A program made the translations under genes and the position numbers. From NCBI GenBank assembly GCA_963799065.1, contig CAWCVJ010000001.1, positions 434,001-498,000 of the forward strand: a stretch of DNA of 64,000 nt. Reading direction: 5' to 3'. Under the pieces are notes generated by a model that was given only the letters and a program-made list of their open reading frames with translations, made no database searches and was not told the DNA's origin. Origin of the DNA: JAJPHW01 sp963799065 (GTDB lineage: Bacteria; Acidobacteriota; Terriglobia; Terriglobales; Acidobacteriaceae). Of this stretch, positions 24,175-32,532 are shown piece by piece; position 1 is the first letter of the stretch, and each line of letters starts with the position of its first letter.

Positions 24175-24921
24175 TCATGCCGGTTGACCCACGGCTTGTT
24201 GCGCAATGCTCTCAATGTGGCCATCACGCATGTGAATCACGCGATCAGCGAAGCTGGTGGACTCGGCGCTGTGCGTTGCCATAACGACCGCGCTGCGGCG
24301 CTCGACCACGACTCTCCGCAGGAGTTGGAGGATGACGTCGCCGGTGGTGCTGTCGAGGTTTCCTGTGGGCTCGTCGGCCAACAATAAATGCGGCTCATGG
24401 ATCAGTGCGCGGGCAATCGCGACGCGCTGCATTTGTCCGCCCGACAGCTGGTGCGGCATGCGCTCGGCGAGAGTGTCGAGTTCCACCCACTGCAAGATGT
24501 TCAAAGCCTTTGAGCGAGCGTTGCTCGTTCCTGCCAAAAGCAGCGGCAGTTCTACGTTCTCGACGACTGACAGAGTATGCAGCAATTGAAAGCTCTGAAA
24601 AATGAACCCAACCTTTTCGCGACGCAAGCGGGTGAGAGCCGTGTCGTCGAGCGATGAGGTGGAGACGCCTTCCAGCAACACGTCGCCTGATGACGGAAAG
24701 TCCATGGCGCCGGCAAGATTGAGAAGAGTCGACTTACCGCACCCGCTGCGCCCTACTAGGGCGACTAGTTCACCAGAGTGAATTTCCAGGGAAACGTGGT
24801 CCAATGCTCGCACGGGCGCGGCGTCGCCTGAGTAGCTCTTGGACACGTTCTGCAATGCAACCAGAGATGAGGCTTCCGCCGGTGTGCGCGCTACAGTTGC
24901 GGAGGGGTTAGGGGCCGGCAT
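24175..24921 (-). CDS. LolD/MacB-type ABC transporter ATPase
   Basis: A 248-aa ATP-binding protein from ATG 24921. Features: VALVGRSGCGKSTLLNLAGA (Walker A), the Q-loop IFQSFQLLHTLSVVENVELP characteristic of the LolD/MacB group, signature LSGGQMQRVAIARAL, Walker B LLLADEPTGNLDS and switch MATHSAES. The frame stays open upstream inside the regulator gene, but that extension lacks family features. It lies 29 bp after the XRE-cupin gene and directly before the FtsX permease, so all are probably cotranscribed. Confidence 0.93.
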   Translation of the reverse strand: MPAPNPSATVARTPAEASSLVALQNVSKSYSGDAAPVRALDHVSLEIHSGELVALVGRSGCGKSTLLNLAGAMDFPSSGDVLLEGVSTSSLDDTALTRLRREKVGFIFQSFQLLHTLSVVENVELPLLLAGTSNARSKALNILQWVELDTLAERMPHQLSGGQMQRVAIARALIHEPHLLLADEPTGNLDSTTGDVILQLLRRVVVERRSAVVMATHSAESTSFADRVIHMRDGHIESIAQQAVGQPA

Positions 24922-24950
24922 GGTAGTTATCGTAACGGAGTTTGCGACGA

Positions 24951-25535
24951 TCAGGCTCCGCCGCTGATCACAGTGAGTACGGCGCACTTTTCCTTTCCCG
25001 CCTGGGTGTAGCCGTGAGAGTGAATGGAGTCGAAGTAAATGGAGTCGCCCTGCTGCAACAGGTAGCGATGGGTTTCGATTTGCAGTTCCAGGCTGCCGCG
25101 CATGACGTAAATGAATTCGACGCCCTCGTGTTCGTGGCGACGCCCGGCGTTGGCGGGCGTGATCCACGCCAAGAAAACGTGGAAGCGCGGCTGCGGCGTT
25201 CGGTAGTTGAGCGATTCGAATTCGTAGATGGGATCTTTATCGCCCATGGTTTCTAAGAAACGCATGCGCTCGTTTGCGCGCACGATGGAGACGCCATGGT
25301 CGCGAGCATCGTCGGAGAAAAAGAAGTCGAGGCCGACCTCAAAGACCAGCGCGATGCGCAACAGGGTGGGGAGAGTTGGAACCAGTTTGCCGGATTCGAG
25401 TTTCGAGATCAGGGAGGCGGAGAGGCCGCTGTGGCTGCCTAGTTCAACCAGTCGCATACGCTTGCGATGGCGCAGGTGGCGGATTTTCTCACCGATGGCG
25501 TAGCGACCGAGGCCGTTCTCGATATCTGGACTCAC
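24951..25535 (-). CDS. XRE-family regulator with cupin domain, in the crt-ABC run
   Basis: A 194-aa regulator from GTG 25535, 5 bp after the glycosyltransferase stop. The HTH (YAIGEKIRHLRHRKRMRLVE, LGSHSGLSASLISKLESGK) and linker LPTLLRIALVFEVGLDFFF match its paralogue at 17383-18057 closely. The cupin has HEHEGVEFIYVMRGSLELQI and GDSIYFDSIHSHGYTQAG. Being embedded between carotenoid and transporter genes, it probably regulates this operon. Its ligand is unknown. Confidence 0.88.
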   Translation of the reverse strand: MSPDIENGLGRYAIGEKIRHLRHRKRMRLVELGSHSGLSASLISKLESGKLVPTLPTLLRIALVFEVGLDFFFSDDARDHGVSIVRANERMRFLETMGDKDPIYEFESLNYRTPQPRFHVFLAWITPANAGRRHEHEGVEFIYVMRGSLELQIETHRYLLQQGDSIYFDSIHSHGYTQAGKEKCAVLTVISGGA

Positions 25536-25540
25536 GGAGC

Positions 25541-26692
25541 TCAACTCGGGTCTCCCGAGGCCGCGACAGGATAGGTTCGCCCGCGCCAGCTTGCCGGTTT
25601 GCCTTGCAGGTGCCGGAACAGCGCCCACCATTGCACAGCCAGCAGCGCGAGGACACCGAAAGGTTGCGCAAGTGCCGACCAGAGAGGTTGGCGAAATCGA
25701 AATACTCCGACTATGCGCGGGGTGAACGACAACAACACGGCAACAGTGGCGAGCCGTGCCGCATGGTGCTCACCTTGCCGCAACGCGATGGCCAGAACGA
25801 CGAAAGGCAAAACCTGACCCGCCAGCAGAAGGAAGCTGAAGATTCCGATACGTGCGGGTGCGGCCATCCCTTCGACGGCGTTTTTTGCCAATCCCAACCA
25901 CACTTGGCGCGCGCCGGAATACATGCGGCAACTGGCGAGGTCGGTGGCGTCGAATAGGTCGGTGCGGAACCCGGCGATACGAAAAGCGCGCGGCAGGCGG
26001 ATGCCATCGTGTAGCGTCTCGCGAATCGCAGCGTGGCCGCCGGCTGCATGGTATGCATTCTTCTTCATCATGAAGAGCTGTCCACAGCCGGCGGCGTAGG
26101 CGGGCTTGGTGCACGACCTCATGCGGTCCAGCGGAAGATAAGCCAGCAGCACAAAGTGAATGAGCGGAAGCAGTAATTGTTCAAGCCACGAACCCAGCTG
26201 CTGGAAGGGAACGCCGCTCACCAGAACGGCACGCGATTGCTGAAGAAACGTGGCGGTGCGGGCGAGCGCGTCCCGAGTGAGACGCACGTCGGCATCAATA
26301 AAGCAGAGAAGGTCGTATTTCGCTTCGCCCGCCAGGACGGAGCAGGCGTGCTGTTTACCGTTCCATCCCGCGGGTGGTTGCGGGATGGACAGGTAACAAA
26401 CGCGGGGATCGCGTTCGGCAAAGCTGCGAATCAATTCTGCGGTGCCATCTTCCGAGTGATCGTCTCCGACCAGTACTTGTAGCGTCGCCCCCCGGCTCGC
26501 GAGCACAGAGTGCAGGACTGCTGCGATGTTGTTTTCTTCGTTGCGAGCGGGAATTAAAACCGAGATGGCGGGAAGGGTTGCAGCGGGCTCCGGCGCGGGG
26601 AGATAGATGGAAACATTTCGCAGAAAGATAATGGCCGCGACCGAAGCCATCGCTACAGAAACGATTGCGAGTGTGGTCAGCGGCACGGGCAC
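25541..26692 (-). CDS. Membrane glycosyltransferase family 2 (CrtQ-like)
   Basis: A 383-aa GT2 enzyme starting at GTG 26692, immediately after the acyltransferase stop. An N-terminal helix precedes the GT-A core: ISVLIPARNEENNIAAVLHS, the nucleotide-binding VLVGDDHSEDGTAELI, and the metal-binding DxD in LLCFIDADVRL. Three or four C-terminal transmembrane helices follow. Its neighbours match the staphyloxanthin set, where CrtQ glucosylates 4,4'-diaponeurosporenoate at the membrane. That substrate is inferred from context. Confidence 0.85.
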   Translation of the reverse strand: MPVPLTTLAIVSVAMASVAAIIFLRNVSIYLPAPEPAATLPAISVLIPARNEENNIAAVLHSVLASRGATLQVLVGDDHSEDGTAELIRSFAERDPRVCYLSIPQPPAGWNGKQHACSVLAGEAKYDLLCFIDADVRLTRDALARTATFLQQSRAVLVSGVPFQQLGSWLEQLLLPLIHFVLLAYLPLDRMRSCTKPAYAAGCGQLFMMKKNAYHAAGGHAAIRETLHDGIRLPRAFRIAGFRTDLFDATDLASCRMYSGARQVWLGLAKNAVEGMAAPARIGIFSFLLLAGQVLPFVVLAIALRQGEHHAARLATVAVLLSFTPRIVGVFRFRQPLWSALAQPFGVLALLAVQWWALFRHLQGKPASWRGRTYPVAASGDPS

Positions 26693-27544
26693 TTATTTTT
26701 CTCCGTGTTCGACGTGGAAGGTTTGTCCGCGCAGGCGGGCTTTCACGCCGCGCCAGATATCGTAGACGCCGCCCACGCCCGCGCCGCCGGAGAGAATGGT
26801 GGTGAAGCGGGAAGTATTGCGCGCGATGGAGTCGGCGGCGAGTTGATCCATGGTGCGTGTGAGCTGATCGGTTAGAGAGTTTGTCCATGCCGATGGGGTG
26901 AGCCGTTCGCTGCCGAGCGTGGGTTTGCCGAAGCGAATCAGGGCTTCGGCAGTGCGTTCCTCCCAGAATGCATACTCGATGGCTGCCGGGATGACGGCGA
27001 AAGTATGACTGCGCGCGAGCAAATGCGCCAGCCCGGATGACAAGCGCAAGGGGCGTTCCCGAGGATCGGCGAAGCGTCCCTGGGCAGTGACCCAGAGGAC
27101 AGAGTTTGGTCGTCGCAGCAACTGTTCGCCAATGTCCAGGAACCTGCGATGGCTGGCGAAGCTTCCATTTTCTACGCCGAACATGCCCAGCTTCGCAAAA
27201 AATTTATATTTTTTCAGTGCTTCCGAGTCGATCGGCGCATAGTGCTGGCGCGCGGGGAAGTAGCGACGCGCCAGGACTGCCGCGATCATAGGATCCCACC
27301 AGCTGGGATGATTCATATAAATAGCCAGCGGCAGGCCTTCGGCGAAGCGCAGATTCTCCTCGCCGGAAACACGCACAGAATGTAGGTGCTTGCGCGTGAA
27401 ATAAGGAGCGTAGGCCAGAAACCAGCGCATCAGCAGCGGAGAAATCTTTGGCGGAGCATCCTTAAAGCTACGAACGGATGAATGCCTTGGTTCTGACGAA
27501 TGAGTCCCGGCGTCGTGCGCGAGAGCTAGTCGGCTGCTACCCAT
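26693..27544 (-). CDS. PlsC-like acyltransferase (possible carotenoid glycoside acyltransferase)
   Basis: A 283-aa acyltransferase with the catalytic H-x4-D motif (YMNHPSWWD; His79, Asp84). A variant second block WVTAQGRFADPRERPL stands where PlsC enzymes have PEGTRS. A strong ribosome site GAGAGGAA precedes ATG 27544, which overlaps the upstream desaturase gene by 19 bp. By position it would do the job CrtO does in staphyloxanthin synthesis (final fatty acylation), although it is a soluble-type PlsC fold rather than CrtO itself. Glycerolipid acylation remains possible. Confidence 0.82.
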   Translation of the reverse strand: MGSSRLALAHDAGTHSSEPRHSSVRSFKDAPPKISPLLMRWFLAYAPYFTRKHLHSVRVSGEENLRFAEGLPLAIYMNHPSWWDPMIAAVLARRYFPARQHYAPIDSEALKKYKFFAKLGMFGVENGSFASHRRFLDIGEQLLRRPNSVLWVTAQGRFADPRERPLRLSSGLAHLLARSHTFAVIPAAIEYAFWEERTAEALIRFGKPTLGSERLTPSAWTNSLTDQLTRTMDQLAADSIARNTSRFTTILSGGAGVGGVYDIWRGVKARLRGQTFHVEHGEK

Positions 27545-29073
27545 TTATTTCCTCTCGGTGTGCAGGCGACGAGGCCGCTGCGATCCAATGCGTCGGCCGC
27601 GATCCAACCGGACATCACGACCATGGGCATGCCCGGTCCGGGATGGGCCGCGCCACCGCATAGAAAAAGGTTTGTTAGCAGGGAGCTGGCGTTCCCGGGT
27701 TTGAAACCGCCATTCATGCGTCCATGGCTGGCAATGCCGTAGATCGCGCCTTTGAGCACGCTGTAACGACGATCGATATCCTGCGGCGTCAGGAAGGACT
27801 CGAAGACGATGCGTTCCTCGATGTCAGCGAGGCCTGCCGTCTTCTTCAGCTTGTTCAGAATCACCTGACGATACTGGGGCAGCATCTTGGACCAATCGTG
27901 GTGCGAGCGCAAATAGGGTGTGTGAACCAAGACATAGAGTGCTTCGCCGCCGGAGGGAGCCACACTTGGGTCAGTCGCAGCTGGGGCACACAGATAGCAG
28001 GTTGGATCGGGGGCGGGTTCGCCGCGCTTGTAAATGAAGTCGAACTCTTGATGGGGGTCACGCGAAAAAACAAAGTCATGGTGCAGCAGATGATCGTAGC
28101 GACGGTTGAGTCCCAGATAGAGGACGACCCCCGAACACGCGGGTTCGGCGTTCTTTCGAGAAAACTTTTCGCCGATATCGCGGGCGATGAGTTCGGTGTG
28201 GGTGCGAATTGCGTCTGCGTTGGAGACCACTGCGGCGAGATCGATATGTTCGCCACCTTCGAGCTCGATACCGCTGACGCGACTTCCATTATGAACAATT
28301 CTGCGCACCGAGGCGTCGACCCGGAACTCGACGCCGAGTTTTTCCGCTAAGCGATGCAGCGCGGTAGGGACCGCACGGGTGCCCCCTTTCGGATACCAGA
28401 TGCCCTCGCTGGTTTGCATGTTGGCGATGGCGCAGAGCACGGCGGGCGTGTTGTCCGGGGCGGAGCCAACATACTGTACAAAGTGATCTAACATCTGGGC
28501 TACGTTGCGGTCTTTCACGAAAGAGCGGATGGTTGCGCCCACGGTTTGCCCAAGACGCATATCCCGGACATCTTTCAGCAGCGATAATTTGGCGATCGAC
28601 TTGGGATCGATCATGTCCCAGATGGAGTCGATCGGCTTCCAGAAAAACCAGCGATTGGAAATCTCGTGGAGCCTGGCTGAGTCGGCTATAAAGCTTCGAT
28701 AACCGTCGCCCGCACTCTTGCTGTAACGATTGAGGGAAGCACTCATCGCCTCCACGTCGCCGACTAGATCGAGCCGACGGCCATCGTCGAAGAAGCAGCG
28801 CCACTGGGGTTCGAGGCGGACCATGGGCAGGAGATCGTCCATGCTCTCGCCCGCTTCCGAGAAAACTTTGCGCAGCACCGAGGGCTGGATTAGAATCGTC
28901 GGACCCATGTCGAAGCGGAAGCCGTCTTGCTCGAGGACGGCGGCTTTGCCGCCGATCCAGGAACTGCGCTCGAACACTTTTACCTGATAGCCGCGTGCTG
29001 CCAGCGTGCAGGCGGCGCTCAGGCCGCCCAAGCCGGATCCAATTATGCCAACGGTTTCGGTGTTTGACTTCAC
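27526..29073 (-). CDS. CrtP/CrtNb-like carotenoid terminal oxidase
   Basis: A 515-aa FAD enzyme from GTG 29073 (GTGA overlap with the aldehyde dehydrogenase stop). Motifs: GIIGSGLGGLSAACTLAARG, FERSSWIGGKAAVLEQDGFR, FDMGPTILIQPSVLRKVF, and C-terminal LFLCGGAAHPGPGMPMVVMS, all typical of the CrtI/CrtN/CrtP superfamily. Two such enzymes flank the dehydrogenase. One should desaturate (CrtN) and the other oxidise terminal methyl groups to aldehydes (CrtP). I assign CrtP here from the CrtN-Ald-CrtP order, so the labels could be swapped. Confidence 0.82.
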   Translation of the reverse strand: MKSNTETVGIIGSGLGGLSAACTLAARGYQVKVFERSSWIGGKAAVLEQDGFRFDMGPTILIQPSVLRKVFSEAGESMDDLLPMVRLEPQWRCFFDDGRRLDLVGDVEAMSASLNRYSKSAGDGYRSFIADSARLHEISNRWFFWKPIDSIWDMIDPKSIAKLSLLKDVRDMRLGQTVGATIRSFVKDRNVAQMLDHFVQYVGSAPDNTPAVLCAIANMQTSEGIWYPKGGTRAVPTALHRLAEKLGVEFRVDASVRRIVHNGSRVSGIELEGGEHIDLAAVVSNADAIRTHTELIARDIGEKFSRKNAEPACSGVVLYLGLNRRYDHLLHHDFVFSRDPHQEFDFIYKRGEPAPDPTCYLCAPAATDPSVAPSGGEALYVLVHTPYLRSHHDWSKMLPQYRQVILNKLKKTAGLADIEERIVFESFLTPQDIDRRYSVLKGAIYGIASHGRMNGGFKPGNASSLLTNLFLCGGAAHPGPGMPMVVMSGWIAADALDRSGLVACTPRGNKWVAAD

Positions 29074-30551
29074 TGGGCCCCCTTCATGCGGGATTTGGCG
29101 GCGTTGATCGCTGCCTTTGCGCCGCGCCAGCGGCTGCGCCAATGATCGGCGTGCGCGGCCCGCAAGTAGCCCGTGAACATGGCGGCGTCGTTTTCATTGG
29201 GCGGGTGCAGGTGCCGGTAGCCGGACTTACGATTGGAAATGGCTTTCACGCGCGTGAGATCGAGCAGGCCTTCCGCGCCACGAGTGATCCCGAATCCGCT
29301 TTCGCCCCGTCCTGAGAGGGGCAAGCGAGGGTCTGCCGTGGGAACAATGACGTCGTTAACGACGACCGCTCCGGCATTCATCTTCGCCGCCAGTTCACGA
29401 GCTTCCGTGTCGGCTCCGAAAATTGACACGCCGAGCGCATAGGGGCACTGCTTGTATGCTTCCAAGGCCAACGAGAGCCGACTGAAAGGATGAAAAGTCA
29501 ATAGTGGCGCGAAAACATCGGTGCGCGACAGCGGCGAGGTCGCGGCGAGGTTGCGAAAGATTAACGGAGAACAAACGCCGTTGTGATCAAGGTCGCCCGA
29601 GACTCTTTCGCCGCCGCTACGCTGCGCTTCATCGAGAAGTCTGCGCAACGTATTTGCCGCAGGAGGGCTCAGCGAAATTCTGAGGTCAGCAGTGGCCTGA
29701 AGAACTCGGTGCAACAGTTCCTCTGCGCAGCTGGAGTGAACCAAGATGCGATGGGGGATCATGCAGGTTTGGCTTTGGTTGAGGGCCAGGGCGAAGCGCA
29801 ACGCCTTGGCAACCAATGCCAAGTCGGCGCCCGCAAGGACAAAAACAGCGTCGCAGCCGGAGAGTTCCGCGACGACTGGAGTGAGTGTGTCCGCCGCAGC
29901 GGCCAAGACGGCGCGACCTGTATGCGAGGAACCTGTGAGCAGAATTTTGTCTACGCCGGCAGAGATCGCGGCCTGGGCTTCTTCGGAACTTTCTCCCAGA
30001 ACCACGAACAGATCGGGGTCGATGCGGGAGTTCACGGCGAGGCTGCGCAACTTTTTCGCTGCCGCCGATCCGTCTGCGCCGGGTTTGAGCAGAACCGCAT
30101 TGCCCGCCGCGAGCGCCTGGATTGCATGGATTCCAGGAAGCATCAGGGGATAATTTGTTGGCGCGAGGATCAGAACGACTCCGAACGGTTCGCGGCGAAT
30201 TTCTAAATCCAAGCCGGAAAGCCAGAGCGGACGATGCTTCTTGCCCAATCGTCTTGTGCGCAGTAGATCGGGAGCTACGTTTTCCACGAACTTGCAGGCA
30301 TCGGCCAGGGGCAGAATTTCTGACACAAGAATCTCGGCGGCTTCGGACGTGCGCGACTGTTGCACGGCTTCGACCAGTTCGGCCGAGTGTGAAGCGATGG
30401 CGGCTCGCAAACTACGCAAGACTTCGCAGCGCTGGCGGACGCTTCGCAGCGCCCAATCTCTTTGCGCGGCGCGCATGCGGCGCAGAGCCCCCACCAGCGC
30501 CGTCTCGTTCGGCGGAGACGCAAGTTGCGCGGCGCCCAATGCGCTGCTCAT
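29070..30551 (-). CDS. Aldehyde dehydrogenase (carotenoid aldehyde, AldH-like)
   Basis: A 493-aa NAD(P)-dependent aldehyde dehydrogenase. Visible are the cofactor stretch EPFGVVLILAPTNYPLML, the general-base Glu in PVVAELSGCDAV, the nucleophile Cys in NQSQTCMIPHRI, and the C-terminal SGFGITRGAEGLLDLTRVKA. It overlaps both neighbouring desaturase genes by 4 bp. In staphyloxanthin and Methylomonas C30 pathways an aldehyde dehydrogenase oxidises 4,4'-diaponeurosporenal to the acid, and this gene is placed to do that. Confidence 0.88.
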   Translation of the reverse strand: MSSALGAAQLASPPNETALVGALRRMRAAQRDWALRSVRQRCEVLRSLRAAIASHSAELVEAVQQSRTSEAAEILVSEILPLADACKFVENVAPDLLRTRRLGKKHRPLWLSGLDLEIRREPFGVVLILAPTNYPLMLPGIHAIQALAAGNAVLLKPGADGSAAAKKLRSLAVNSRIDPDLFVVLGESSEEAQAAISAGVDKILLTGSSHTGRAVLAAAADTLTPVVAELSGCDAVFVLAGADLALVAKALRFALALNQSQTCMIPHRILVHSSCAEELLHRVLQATADLRISLSPPAANTLRRLLDEAQRSGGERVSGDLDHNGVCSPLIFRNLAATSPLSRTDVFAPLLTFHPFSRLSLALEAYKQCPYALGVSIFGADTEARELAAKMNAGAVVVNDVIVPTADPRLPLSGRGESGFGITRGAEGLLDLTRVKAISNRKSGYRHLHPPNENDAAMFTGYLRAAHADHWRSRWRGAKAAINAAKSRMKGAQ

Positions 30552-32089
30552 GCCGCTTCCGCCAGGATCGGGAGTAAGTTAGCGCCGCGTCCCAGCCAAT
30601 CGGCGCCAACGCCCAAATCCTCGAGCAGCAGCCGCGAAGTGATGCGCGCAGACTCGAAGATCACCGGCAAGCCGCTTCCGGGATGCGTTCCGCCCCCCAC
30701 CAGGTAGACTGATTCCAAATCCTCGAAACGATTGCGCGGACGCAGATGCAGCATCTGGCGGAAGCTATGCGCGAGGCTGAACGTCGAGCCTAAGTGCAGT
30801 TCAAATCGACTATCCCAATCGTCGGGGGTCACGATGCGCTCGAAGACCATGCGCTCTTCGAGATTCTCAAATCCGGCCTTGGCTAGCTGTTGCAGCGCTT
30901 GTGCGCGGAACGCAGCTTTCTGCGTGTTCCAGTCCACGTTCGTATGCTGATGGGTCACGGGAAAGAGCGCATAGACGGTACTCATACCCTCCGGCGCGAG
31001 GGTGGTGTCGGTCACGCAGGCATTCTGTACATAAAAAGATGGATCCGCTCCCAGCACATGATTGCGCTCGATGTCGTGGAGGTTTTGCTCATAGTCCTTC
31101 GACATGTATATCGTGTGGTGACTGACGTCGTCGTAAGTGCCACGAATGCCCATGTACATCATGAAGGTCGAGCAGGAGAAACGTTTGCGGGCGATGCGCT
31201 TGTTGGTCCAGCGCTTGCGCAGATTGTCGGGCACGAGCCGAGTCATGGCGCGAGCGAAGTCGGCGTTGATGATCAGCGCTTCGCAGGGGAAATATTCGTC
31301 CTTTGTGTAAACGCCCTTGGCTTGGCGTCCATTGAATTCGATTTTCTCGGCGGCCTGGCCGGTGTGAATCTCGACGCCCAGCGATTCGGCGACTCGTGCC
31401 ATGGCACGCGTCACTGCGCCGCAACCGCCGATGGGATGAAAGACACCGTATTCATACTCCAGAAATGACAGAATGGAGAATAAGCTGGGGCAGCGGAAAG
31501 GGGACATGCCGAGATATTTAGACTGGAAGGAAAACGCCAGCTGCACGCGAGGATCTTTGAAGTAGCTGCTCAAGTCCGTATGCAACGATCGCCACGGTTT
31601 CAACATTGGCAACAACCGCATCATGTCGAGCTTGGCCAAGTCCCTCCAGCTAGAGAAAGGCGAGGACAAGAATGGTGAAAAGGCGGCCAGTTTGCGTTTG
31701 TTGTCCCGATAGAAACGACTAAAAGCGTTGGCGTCCGCGGGAGAAAGCTCAGCGATTGCGGCTTCCATGCGGGCCAAATCGGGCGTTGCCGAGAGTTCGC
31801 CGCCCGCTCCGAAAATTAGCCGATATTGCGGATCCAGCCGCACCATGGGCACTTCATGGCTCAAGTTTTTACCGACGGCGGCGAAAATCTCCTGTAACAC
31901 TTGAGGATAAAGAAAAAATGTCGGACCCGTATCGAAGTGGAATCCATGTTCGGAGAGGGTCGAGGTGCGGCCGCCTACGCCGGGTCGGCGTTCCAGCATC
32001 GTCACTTTCAATCCGGCTTTGGCAAGCAACATGGCTGCCGCTAATCCACCGGGGCCAGCTCCAATGATGCAAACTCTTTTTTTCGTCAC
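30548..32089 (-). CDS. CrtN-like dehydrosqualene/squalene desaturase
   Basis: A 513-aa flavoprotein from GTG 32089 (preceded by a G-rich stretch). It has RVCIIGAGPGGLAAAMLLAK, LERRPGVGGRTSTLSEHGFH, FDTGPTFFLYPQVLQEIF, and the C-terminal CrtI-family signature VYLVGGGTHPGSGLPVIFES. The frame is open 59 codons further upstream, but that part has no similarity to the family. It opens the minus-strand run and faces the divergent RiPP cassette. No crtM or hpnCDE gene is in the window, so the C30 precursor must come from elsewhere. Confidence 0.85.
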   Translation of the reverse strand: MTKKRVCIIGAGPGGLAAAMLLAKAGLKVTMLERRPGVGGRTSTLSEHGFHFDTGPTFFLYPQVLQEIFAAVGKNLSHEVPMVRLDPQYRLIFGAGGELSATPDLARMEAAIAELSPADANAFSRFYRDNKRKLAAFSPFLSSPFSSWRDLAKLDMMRLLPMLKPWRSLHTDLSSYFKDPRVQLAFSFQSKYLGMSPFRCPSLFSILSFLEYEYGVFHPIGGCGAVTRAMARVAESLGVEIHTGQAAEKIEFNGRQAKGVYTKDEYFPCEALIINADFARAMTRLVPDNLRKRWTNKRIARKRFSCSTFMMYMGIRGTYDDVSHHTIYMSKDYEQNLHDIERNHVLGADPSFYVQNACVTDTTLAPEGMSTVYALFPVTHQHTNVDWNTQKAAFRAQALQQLAKAGFENLEERMVFERIVTPDDWDSRFELHLGSTFSLAHSFRQMLHLRPRNRFEDLESVYLVGGGTHPGSGLPVIFESARITSRLLLEDLGVGADWLGRGANLLPILAEAA

Positions 32090-32243
32090 CCCCCGATTAC
32101 ACTCCTTTTCTGAGTTTGGAGTGCGGGTAGATTTGCACAGGAGGCAAAAAGAGTTTCTTTCTCTGACAATGGATTGGTACGGATTGTCCTTCCAGTTAAA
32201 AGAGTATCGGCAAGAAGTTGAGGGTGAACTATGCTCGCGACAC

Positions 32244-32265
32244 TGGTTAGGTAATTCCTTAACCA
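32244..32265. promoter_or_regulatory. Near-perfect palindrome between crt and RiPP operons
   Basis: Arms TGGTTAGGTAA and TTCCTTAACCA pair at 9 of 11 positions around an AATT core. It sits 155 bp before the crtN start and 88 bp before the precursor gene. It is the best operator candidate in the divergent promoter region. The XRE-cupin protein of the crt run is one possible ligand; this is inference. Confidence 0.45.
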
Positions 32266-32352
32266 AGTGATTCTGAGTATGATTTCGTTATTCCCTTCAA
32301 TGGGCGGAGACCTCAAACGGTCATTCGCCGACACAAGGAGTGCTCTGAAAAC

Positions 32353-32532
32353 ATGACGGATCGTGAGCCGAAGGAAGGTGAGGGCACGACGAACGGCGAG
32401 ACGGCTCGAACTCGAAAGCCCTATGAGAAGCCGAGCTTTCGCAGCGAGGCGGTGTTTGAAACTATGGCACTGGCTTGCGGAAAAATCTCCAGTCTGGAGT
32501 TTCAATGCCGGTTAAACCGCAAGAATTCCTAA
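32353..32532 (+). CDS. Candidate RiPP precursor peptide
   Basis: A 59-codon reading frame, ATG 32353 to TAA 32530-32532, preceded by AAGGAG at 32335-32340 (a rather long 12 bases away). The peptide has a charged leader (MTDREPKEGEGTTNGETART), a middle RKPYEKPSFRSEAVFE, and a distinct end TMALACGKISSLEFQCRLNR KNS with Cys42 and Cys52. Leader plus cysteine-bearing core, and the genes that follow (peptidase, HPr-kinase-like, PqqD, radical SAM/SPASM), argue it is the modified substrate. It overlaps the next gene by 28 bp. No family name is recognised. Confidence 0.72.
   Translation: MTDREPKEGEGTTNGETARTRKPYEKPSFRSEAVFETMALACGKISSLEFQCRLNRKNS

Noticed and set aside
24922..25167. N-terminal extension of the LolD-type ATPase
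   Set aside because: It lies within the XRE-cupin gene in another frame and has no similarity to ABC proteins; ATG 24921 fits the family.
32090..32266. 59-residue N-terminal extension of the CrtN-like protein
   Set aside because: The family starts at the Rossmann motif; GTG 32089 precedes it closely and the extension occupies the divergent promoter region.
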